From an uncultured Lachnospiraceae bacterium (GTDB lineage: Bacteria; Bacillota; Clostridia; Lachnospirales; Lachnospiraceae), in NCBI GenBank assembly GCA_910586255.1, contig CAJUHR010000027.1, positions 45,502 through 73,347 of the forward strand: a stretch of 27,846 bases of DNA, given 5' to 3'. A model generated the notes under the pieces. It made no database searches, was not told the origin of the DNA, and saw only the letters and a program-made list of their open reading frames with translations. Position 1 is the stretch's first letter. Each line of letters opens with the position of its first letter. A program made the position numbers and the translations under genes. Of the stretch, positions 22,873-27,846 are shown one piece after another.

Positions 22873-24261
22873 ATGGCAGGAGATGGAAAAATATCGGGGA
22901 AGAGAAATCCTGGCGGGGAGAGAAGGCTGACAGGAAAACGGAAAGATGCCAAAAAGGCGCAACCTGTCGGGGCAGGTAAGAATACAGTGGAACTTGCCAG
23001 GTCAGGGAAGCATGCAGGGTCAGTGAAACGTGCCGGGTCAGGGAAGCATGCGGGGGCAGTGGAACGTGCCGGGTCAGGGCGGCATGCCAGTGCAGAGAAG
23101 CACGCCGGGTCAGGGAAGTATCTGTGTCCGGTATCCGGGGTCTGCGGGGGATGCCAGTATTTGGACATGCCTTATGAGGAGCAGCTCAAAATGAAGCAGC
23201 AGCAGATACAAAAGCTTCTTGGAAGATTTTGCAAGGTTCATCCCATCATAGGGATGGACAATCCCTTTCATTACCGAAATAAGGTTCATGCAGTGTTTGG
23301 ATATCAGAAGGGAGAGGTGGTTTCCGGGGTCTATCAGGAGGGAACCCACCGTTTGGTGCCGGTAGAACGCTGTATGATCGAGGATGAAAAGGCGGATGAG
23401 ATTATCAGGACAATCCGGAGAATGCTTAAATCCTTTAAAATTCGCACCTATGATGAGGATACAGGATATGGATTGTTAAGACATGTGCTGGTGCGCCGGG
23501 GCTTTGTCACCGGAGAAATCATGGTTGTACTGGTGACAGCTTCCCCGGTATTCCCATCAAGGAACAATTTTTGCAAGGCTCTTTTGAAGGCTCACCCGGA
23601 GATCACTACCATTGTACAGAATATTAACGGGAGAGGCACCAGCATGGTGCTGGGAGAAAAGGAACATGTATTGTATGGACCGGGATATATAGAGGATGTG
23701 CTGTGCGGATACCGTTTTCGGATATCGCCCAGATCCTTCTACCAGATAAATCCTGTTCAGACAGAAAAGCTTTATAAAAAGGCAGTGGAGCTTGCAGGAC
23801 TGACGGGAAACCAGGTGGTTTTAGATGCCTACTGTGGAATCGGAACCATTGGAATCGTTGCCTCGTCACAGGCAAAGAAGGTGATCGGAGTGGAGCTCAA
23901 TAAGGATGCGGTCAGTGATGCCATCCAGAATAGTCGGCGCAACCAGGTGCCGAATATCTGGTTTTACTGCAATGATGCCACCCGGTTTATGTGTCAGATG
24001 GCAGATAACGGGGATACGGTGGATGTGGTGTTTATGGATCCGCCCCGCAGCGGGAGCACGGAGGAATTTATCCAGTCCGTGAGGGCCGTGCAGGCAAAGC
24101 GGGTGGTGTATGTATCCTGCGGGCCAGAGACATTGGCCAGAGACTTAGAGGTGTTTCGGCGGATGGGGTATGAGGCAAAGGAGGCCTGGCCTTATGATAT
24201 GTTCCCGGCGGTCCGGCATGTGGAGGTTGCGTGCTTGCTTACCAAACTTTGTACAAAATAG
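22873..24261 (+). CDS. rlmD: 23S rRNA (uracil-C5) methyltransferase, RlmD/RumA type, with repeat-coded basic N-terminus
   Basis: A 462-residue SAM-dependent enzyme that methylates a uracil of 23S rRNA (U1939 in E. coli numbering; Firmicute homologues such as RlmCD may modify U747 too). Visible are the iron-sulfur cysteines CPVSGVCGGC and VERC, the FYQINPVQTEKLY motif, SAM-binding LDAYCGIGTIGI, the MDPPRSGS motif and the catalytic Cys in YVSCGPETLARD. GGAGG lies 5 bases before ATG 22873. Residues 1-85 are unusual: a Lys/Arg/Gly-rich leader, then a 12-residue unit (AGSGKHAGSVKR type) repeated three and a half times. The TRAM domain found in many relatives is absent, and the low-complexity leader occupies its position. 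Divergent from the prolyl-tRNA editing gene. Confidence 0.92.
   Translation: MAGDGKISGKRNPGGERRLTGKRKDAKKAQPVGAGKNTVELARSGKHAGSVKRAGSGKHAGAVERAGSGRHASAEKHAGSGKYLCPVSGVCGGCQYLDMPYEEQLKMKQQQIQKLLGRFCKVHPIIGMDNPFHYRNKVHAVFGYQKGEVVSGVYQEGTHRLVPVERCMIEDEKADEIIRTIRRMLKSFKIRTYDEDTGYGLLRHVLVRRGFVTGEIMVVLVTASPVFPSRNNFCKALLKAHPEITTIVQNINGRGTSMVLGEKEHVLYGPGYIEDVLCGYRFRISPRSFYQINPVQTEKLYKKAVELAGLTGNQVVLDAYCGIGTIGIVASSQAKKVIGVELNKDAVSDAIQNSRRNQVPNIWFYCNDATRFMCQMADNGDTVDVVFMDPPRSGSTEEFIQSVRAVQAKRVVYVSCGPETLARDLEVFRRMGYEAKEAWPYDMFPAVRHVEVACLLTKLCTK
22996..23121 (+). repeat. 36-bp in-frame tandem repeat, 3.5 copies, in rlmD
   Basis: Copies at 22996-23031, 23032-23067, 23068-23103 and a half copy at 23104-23121. 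The unit begins GCCGGGTCAGGGAAGCAT. Each copy has an 18-bp half-unit relation (AGSGKH versus AGSVKR). Copies differ at several positions, mostly changing Lys, Arg and His among themselves, so the basic charge is kept. Confidence 0.88.
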
Positions 24262-24363
24262 AATATAGAAGTGGAATTGAAAATGAGTGAGACGGATTTA
24301 ACTGTGGCGGAGAGTAAAGCAACCTATGAAGATAGAAAACAATTGATGAAAAGGGAGTTGAAG

Positions 24364-24969
24364 ATGAAAGAAATTATAGATTTTATCGAAGAAAATGTAA
24401 ATGGCAGAACACTGTTTACAAAAGAATTGGTTTACAAGCTAGAGGATGGTGCACTAGAGGGTGTATATTCCGATCAGATTTCTTTTTCAAATTTAAAATA
24501 TTCACAAAGTGGATTTCAATTGGATATGTTTATAGTTGCAAATGAAAAGAGATGGATTATGGGAGTTGATGGACAACGAGAAGAATTGAGAAAAGATTTT
24601 AGTGCTGTATCATTGTTTCGTTTTGAATTAGCTAAGCGTGTGAGTACGGATACAATGACAGGTTGTTTTAGGATGATTTCAGCTTCTGGAAGAAATGTAG
24701 CGGCAGAGGCAGTGGTTAGTGGCATATACGGTATCTGTCTCGAAAACAATGTTTTAAAACTTTCAGAAGATCAGGTCTTGTATCGTGATCAACCAATAAA
24801 AGACGGACAATCTAAGCCTGTAGCATTTCAATCAGAACATCGTTTTTATTGTATAGATGGAAAATTACATTATGAATATAATGGGAAATGTTTTGACTAT
24901 GACATAAATACAATGCAGCGTATGAATAGTTCTGATAGTTTTCCGCCATTTGTTTCAATAGAAAAGTAA
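24364..24969 (+). CDS. Unrecognised protein, 201 residues, AT-rich gene
   Basis: The frame is open from 24271, but AGGGAG 6 bases before ATG 24364 marks the likely start, giving MKEIIDFIEENVNGRTLFTK. The sequence is soluble, with alternating strands in the middle (SGFQLDMFIVANEKRWIMGVDGQ) and no signal peptide or membrane segment. It has a repeated aromatic pattern near the end (HRFYCIDGKLHYEYNGKCFDYD). Base composition is clearly more AT-rich than the flanking rlmD, with codons such as TTA, AAA and ATA favoured, suggesting acquisition by transfer. I cannot assign a family. No terminator is visible between its stop and 25072, only a loose CCGGTTT/AAACCGG pair at about 25014-25048. Confidence 0.7.
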   Translation: MKEIIDFIEENVNGRTLFTKELVYKLEDGALEGVYSDQISFSNLKYSQSGFQLDMFIVANEKRWIMGVDGQREELRKDFSAVSLFRFELAKRVSTDTMTGCFRMISASGRNVAAEAVVSGIYGICLENNVLKLSEDQVLYRDQPIKDGQSKPVAFQSEHRFYCIDGKLHYEYNGKCFDYDINTMQRMNSSDSFPPFVSIEK

Positions 24970-25072
24970 TCAATATGTAGCAGTATTATGAATTATTACG
25001 GAGAGATATATTCCGGTTTGTTGTAAGGCTAGAAAATTGAAAACCGGCGGTTAAAGGAACGGGGGAGAAGAT

Positions 25073-25266
25073 ATGGCGGAATTAGCATCTATGATGAATA
25101 TTGATAAGGAGATGGCAAGGAAGCTGGATTCTGTGGGGATTGGTTCGGCGGAGGAATTGGTCCGTCTGGGACGGAGATGGTTGTTGAGGGGTATAAGGCG
25201 GTGCTGGTGAAGGATACGTCTTTTAAGGGGCTTTGGAAGGTGTCGTTTACGTTGAAAGAATTTTAG
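25073..25266 (+). pseudogene. Remnant resembling the TfoX C-terminal domain, frameshifted
   Basis: GGGGAGAAG precedes ATG 25073. The first 33 residues, from MAELASMMNIDKEMARKL through VGIGSAEELVRLG, match the helix-hairpin pattern NIGK-KL--VGI-S-EEL--LG of TfoX C-terminal-like proteins. After that the frame gives a short Arg/Trp-rich tail and stops at 25208-25210. The neighbouring frame continues instead with TEMVVEGYKAVLVKDTSFKG to a stop at 25264-25266. The gene therefore looks broken by a small deletion or by fusion to another fragment. The family call rests on a short segment. Confidence 0.5.
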
Positions 25267-25343
25267 AAAATAACGGGTGCATTTTGGCGGGTTGTCTGTA
25301 TAATGGTGGGAAAGAGAATGGAAGCAGTAAAGGAGATTGCGGT

Positions 25344-25643
25344 ATGGATAAGCTGATGTATATGATGATGATTGAAAAGACCAAGACCTATAATAAGATA
25401 ACCAAAAAGGTTGTTGAGGAACATGTAGAGAATATTAGACGGCTGGACGATGAGGGGAAGTTGGAGATATGCGGCGTGTTCAAAGGTTATCCGGGGATGG
25501 CAGGCATGTATATCCTGAAAACAGAAAGCCGTGAAGAGGCGGAGGAACTTTGCAAAAGAGAGCCTCTGGTTGTTGGAGGTTATGCAAAATATAAGCTGGT
25601 TGGTCTGCAGGTTGCGAACAGGGAAAATAATTATCTGTTGTGA
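25344..25643 (+). CDS. YciI family protein
   Basis: A 99-residue protein with the ferredoxin-like YciI/DGPF fold. The start at 25344 is chosen over an upstream in-frame start because AAAGGAG lies 8 bases before it. Family features are the N-terminal strand MYMMMIEKT, the helix KKVVEEHVENIRRLDDEGKL, the Gly-rich turn CGVFKGYPGMAGMYIL, and REEAEELCKREPLVVGGYAKYKL, which carries the usual Asp/Glu and Pro positions in altered form. Members include a chloro-muconolactone dehalogenase, but most have no known function. TATAAT at 25299-25304 is a fair -10 box. A two-sided terminator follows at 25747. Confidence 0.85.
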   Translation: MDKLMYMMMIEKTKTYNKITKKVVEEHVENIRRLDDEGKLEICGVFKGYPGMAGMYILKTESREEAEELCKREPLVVGGYAKYKLVGLQVANRENNYLL

Positions 25644-25746
25644 TTGCGGGAAAATAATTGCTGGCAGATTTTATTGTGTAAGAATGAGGCTGGAGTGAGA
25701 ATTTTTGGTTTTTTAGCGGGAGTTTATCCTTAAAACTTATTACAAA

Positions 25747-25790
25747 AGCCGGAAAGATTTTCAACAACCGATTTCTGGCTTTCTCTTTTA
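25747..25790 (+). terminator. Terminator after the YciI gene, shared with the opposite remnant
   Basis: AGCCGGAAA (25747-25755) pairs with TTTCTGGCT (25772-25780, one G-U), then TTCTCTTTT. The tail contains the stop codon of the minus-strand XRE remnant. Confidence 0.75.
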
Positions 25791-26030
25791 ATTTAATAAT
25801 TCATTGTAGCTTACATGCAAAACCTTTGCAAAAGTCTTTATTCTATATCCGTGATAAAGCGCTGTCCGGACTCGATTTTTTGAATCGCATTTTTATCCAA
25901 ATCAAGGCCTTCCATCTGCGGCATGTCAGCCAGCTTGCGCTGGGATACTTTGCCGGGAAGAGACTGGCGATATTTTTGGATTTTAGGACCGCTGATATTA
26001 TTGAGACCATTTTCTGCTTTGTTTTTCCAT
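25788..26030 (-). pseudogene. XRE-type helix-turn-helix regulator broken by two frameshifts
   Basis: On the minus strand AGGAG stands 8 bases before ATG 26030. Reading gives MEKQ, after which removing one A from the AAA run restores AENGLNNISGPKIQKYRQSL, then PGKVSQRKLADM, IQKIESGQRF and ITDIE. There the frame stops at TAA, but inserting one T restores LKTFAKVLHVSYNELLN and a stop at 25790-25788. The joined product is an 80-residue Cro/C1-type HTH protein: residues RKLAD through KIESG form the recognition helices. Small regulators of this kind accompany phages and mobile elements. As sequenced it cannot be made without two frameshifts. Sequencing error is possible but would have to happen twice in 250 bases. 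Confidence 0.75.
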
Positions 26031-26110
26031 TATAAATGCTCCTGAATTTTCGGAAAGTCTGACTGTTCATGATACCAATCCACAGGCAAATAGTATCCTT
26101 GTTTATAGTT

Positions 26111-26181
26111 TGACATTTAGTGATTGTCATTTTTGCTATTTTGATAAAATCAGCAGCAAAATGACATCTATAAAATGTCAT
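26111..26181. promoter_or_regulatory. Two TGACA-N9-TGTCA dyads upstream of the XRE remnant
   Basis: TGACA/TGTCA pairs stand at 26111-26129 and 26162-26180 with exactly nine bases between half-sites in both. The second extends to ATGACAT/ATGTCAT. They lie 80-150 bases upstream of the remnant regulator start, where its own operators would be expected. More TGTCA half-sites occur at 26428 and 26436. Confidence 0.5.
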
Positions 26182-26304
26182 GATACCAGGGTCAAAAGGT
26201 CTAAAATCCCATGCAGGCTTGCTTGCAAGAGAATTTTTGAACCTGGGACCTGCCAAAAACATGAAAAAGTAGTCCGATTAGGGCTGATTTTGAATGTTTT
26301 TGAG

Positions 26305-26339
26305 GGCGCTAAACGTCCGGTGGACGTTTGTTCAGCGCC
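26305..26339. other. Hairpin preceding repeat copy B
   Basis: AAACGTCC (26311-26318) and GGACGTTT (26322-26329) are perfect complements with a 3-base loop. Outer GGCGCT (26305-26310) pairs with AGCGCC (26334-26339) around a 4-base bulge. The right outer arm is already part of the 101-nt repeat. Confidence 0.75.
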
Positions 26340-26432
26340 GACCGCAACGGAGTGAAGAAGCGGGAGCACAAAGTGCGGAGCAATCCGGTATCAGAGGGGT
26401 CAAAAGACCTTTTGACCCCAACATCATGTCAT
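26332..26432 (+). repeat. Dispersed 101-nt structured repeat, copy B
   Basis: Identical to 5918-6018 except for three single-base changes: T/C in the AAG-GGG stretch, A/G before GGGGTC, and A/T in ATG-CAT near the end. It carries the same GGGGTCAAAAG palindrome (about 26396-26419). A weaker relative of the palindrome (CCAGGGTCAAAAGG) is seen at about 26186-26199, so the region may hold older decayed copies. Confidence 0.85.
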
Positions 26433-26451
26433 AAGATGTCAAAATGTAGAA

Positions 26452-26485
26452 AACATGACGAAGCCTCGGGTGGATTCGTCATGTT
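26452..26485. terminator. Long hairpin after repeat copy B, terminator-like
   Basis: AACATGACGAAGCC (26452-26465) and GGATTCGTCATGTT (26472-26485) form 13 pairs with one mismatch around a 6-base loop. No real T-tract follows on the plus strand (TTAAAATCGG). On the minus strand the tail is TTTTCTACATTTT, which suits termination toward the XRE remnant. Confidence 0.55.
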
Positions 26486-26530
26486 AAAATCGGATTATAG
26501 TAGTATGAAAAACAATTAAATATATGGGGA

Positions 26531-26563
26531 AAAATTCGCAGAATACATGATTCTATGAAATTT
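26531..26563. repeat. Left inverted repeat of the recombinase cassette
   Basis: Contains TTCGCAGAATACATGATTC (26535-26553), identical to the reverse complement of the right copy, and matches it at 29 of 33 positions overall. It is itself a dyad: a 14-base left arm ending GAAT, the centre ACATG, and a right arm ATTC to AAATTT with three mismatched pairs. On the minus strand it forms a hairpin followed by TTTTTCCCC, a terminator pointing out of the cassette. Confidence 0.8.
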
Positions 26564-26587
26564 TGTCTGTACGTTCAGCTCTTTTAT

Positions 26588-26616
26588 TGATAGTAACGAC
26601 TGAAAAACTCTAATGT
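26588..26616 (+). promoter_or_regulatory. Candidate promoter region of the recombinase gene
   Basis: TTGATA (26588-26593), 17 bases, TAATGT (26611-26616). A TATACT at 26619-26624, inside the palindrome TAGTATACTA, is an alternative -10. The leader then carries the palindrome AAAACTTT-TT-AAAGTTTT (26661-26678). The stretch 26564-26720 has no gene. Confidence 0.35.
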
Positions 26617-26720
26617 AGTATACTACTAATCAACAGCGATTTCAATAGAAATTTCTGCTAAAAACTTTTTAAAGTTTTAAGAAACTATTAATTTTGTTTT
26701 GATTTTGAGGAGGTTTAGCC

Positions 26721-27743
26721 ATGAATGTACGGGATGAAAATGAAATACTGTTCGAGGAAATTTTGGATGTCTGGCTGGAGGAAATTCGTCAAACCCATGC
26801 TGTATCTACCTATGTAAAATATACTGGCACGGTGAAAAGGCATATTCGTCCTTATTTTAAAGGAATACCCATTAAACAAGTAACGCCGGCACATTTTCGG
26901 GAGTTTTCTGATTATTTGAAAGAAATGGTCAAAATATCAAATAAGAAGGAGAATGCGGCGGGCAATTCATCAGAGTGGAAAAAGACCAATTTTTCTGTGG
27001 ATGAAACATTTTCATGTTCATATGTACAAAATACAATGATGATTATAAATATGGTGATGAAAACAGCTTTTCGTCAGGGGATGATTGATGAATGGAATCC
27101 GGTTCCCTGCAAAAGAAAAAGAAAGAAAGTTTTGGTTCAGGTATTCTCCACAGAAGAACAGACCAGGCTGGAAGGCTACATAAAAGAAAATTGGAATCAG
27201 ACCGGTTTTGGCATTTATCTTTGCCTTTATACAGGAATGCGGCTGGGTGAAATCTGTGCACTCAGATGGAAAAATATTAATATCCAGGAAGGGTATCTCA
27301 CTGTGTGCGCCACAGTTCAGCGGTTGTCTATAGAACAGGAAAACGGAGAAATCAAATCGCGACTGTTTATAACCTCTCCCAAAAGTGAAACTTCTGTGCG
27401 GCAGATTCCTATCCCCTCCTTTTTGCTGCCTGATCTGCAAAAAAACTCAAAGATGACCACGACTGACAGCTTTTTTTTGACTTCAAAGTCCCAGTGTCCC
27501 ATGGAACCGAGAACCTTTCAGTATCAATACAAGAGATTTCTTCACCAGGCAGGGGTTCCCTACTACAATTTTCATACACTGAGGCATACATTTGCAACCC
27601 GCTGTATCACTTCTGGTATGGATCCCAAAACCTTAAGTGAAATCTTAGGACATGCGGATATTAAGATCACAATGGATTATTATTTTCATTCCTCCTTTGA
27701 ATTTAAGAAAAATCAGATAGAGAAGCTGACTGCTCTTGTTTGA
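26721..27743 (+). CDS. Tyrosine recombinase/integrase
   Basis: A 340-residue site-specific recombinase. The N-terminal SAM-like DNA-binding domain (about 8-100) has VSTYVKYTGTVKRHIRPYF, as in phage and conjugative-element integrases. The catalytic domain (about 140-340) holds every expected residue: Arg in YTGMRLGE, the beta-hairpin Lys in TSPKSETSVRQIPI, His-x-x-Arg in HTLRHTFATR, His in LGHADIKIT and the Tyr nucleophile in MDYYFHSS. It therefore looks active. GAGGAGG precedes the ATG. It is shorter than Tn916-type integrases by about 60 residues because the usual arm-binding N-terminus is missing. No excisionase, relaxase, phage or cargo gene is in view. The stop codon touches the right inverted repeat, and the left repeat lies 157 bases before the start. 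Confidence 0.93.
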   Translation: MNVRDENEILFEEILDVWLEEIRQTHAVSTYVKYTGTVKRHIRPYFKGIPIKQVTPAHFREFSDYLKEMVKISNKKENAAGNSSEWKKTNFSVDETFSCSYVQNTMMIINMVMKTAFRQGMIDEWNPVPCKRKRKKVLVQVFSTEEQTRLEGYIKENWNQTGFGIYLCLYTGMRLGEICALRWKNINIQEGYLTVCATVQRLSIEQENGEIKSRLFITSPKSETSVRQIPIPSFLLPDLQKNSKMTTTDSFFLTSKSQCPMEPRTFQYQYKRFLHQAGVPYYNFHTLRHTFATRCITSGMDPKTLSEILGHADIKITMDYYFHSSFEFKKNQIEKLTALV

Positions 27744-27775
27744 AATTTCGCGGAATCATGTATTCTGCGAAATTT
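27743..27775. repeat. Right inverted repeat of the recombinase cassette; also its terminator
   Basis: A 33-base dyad: AAATTTCGC-G-GAAT, centre CATGT, ATTC-T-GCGAAATTT, with only one unpaired position per arm. On the plus strand it is followed by TTTTAC, so it forms a good terminator beginning at the last base of the stop codon. It is the reverse complement of 26531-26563 with four differences. The remaining 71 bases of the window show no gene. Confidence 0.85.
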
Positions 27776-27846
27776 TTTACTGTCGGCAGGGGACTAGTAT
27801 AAGCCGATTTAAATACCTTTCCATTTCGTTGAGGATGCTTTTTCGA

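Noticed and set aside
22996..23121. CRISPR-like array in rlmD
   Set aside because: Units are contiguous with no spacers and lie in frame inside a gene.
22749..23168. Long minus-strand extension upstream of the prolyl-tRNA editing gene, with Ala/Cys/Phe/Pro repeats
   Set aside because: It is the mirror of the rlmD repeat region. The ribosome site and family N-terminus place the start at 22748.
25826..26035. Plus-strand 69-residue frame over the XRE remnant
   Set aside because: Mirror of the minus-strand HTH sequence, which shows clear family residues; no ribosome site on the plus strand.

Overview
This window looks like the chromosome of a gut-type, spore-forming member of Clostridia, most probably a Lachnospiraceae species related to Clostridium, Enterocloster or Hungatella. 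The evidence is the AGGAGG-type ribosome sites, a single-chain pyruvate:ferredoxin oxidoreductase, a collagen-like spore-surface type protein, a Cys/Gly-rich coat-like small protein, a VanW protein, and many rho-independent terminators. No 16S or other species marker is present, so the family assignment is an inference.

Layout. 1-700: 3' end of a collagen-like protein, closed by a terminator. 913-5863: co-directional iadA (isoaspartyl dipeptidase), a YfcC-type carrier and glgX (glycogen debranching), probably one transcript for peptide and glycogen use. 5918-8412: a dispersed structured repeat, a secreted L,D-transpeptidase, a two-gene minus-strand operon of unknown function, a 59-residue small protein, and a Cys-rich minus-strand small protein. 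8422-16396: housekeeping genes, each with its own promoter or terminator: a VanW protein, nifJ, yqeY and pepV. 16449-17723: a tRNA-Pro(GGG) gene followed by a decayed DUF262-type gene and a cluster of hairpins. 17727-21994: a Cof-type HAD phosphatase, a solitary dihydrolipoyl dehydrogenase and an Xaa-Pro aminopeptidase. 22036-24261: a structured intergenic element, a minus-strand prolyl-tRNA editing protein, and divergent rlmD with an unusual repeat-coded basic N-terminus.

24364-27846 is accessory in character. It is more AT-rich and holds an unrecognised gene, a TfoX C-terminal-like remnant, a YciI protein, an XRE regulator broken by two compensating-type frameshifts, a second copy of the 101-nt repeat, and an intact tyrosine recombinase bracketed by two 33-nt dyad-symmetric sequences in inverted orientation.

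The most interesting signal is that recombinase cassette. The two flanking sites match at 29 of 33 positions when one is reverse-complemented. Each is a dyad with a short asymmetric centre, like a lox or dif site, and each is also a hairpin with a T-tract pointing out of the cassette. This suggests a self-contained invertible or mobile unit, although a plain terminator explains the right-hand copy alone. The second signal is the 101-nt intergenic repeat (98 of 101 identical, 20 kb apart), each copy preceded by a different hairpin. Several genes cooperate in plain ways: IadA, PepV and Xaa-Pro aminopeptidase degrade peptides, GlgX releases glucan chains, and NifJ oxidises the pyruvate made from them.
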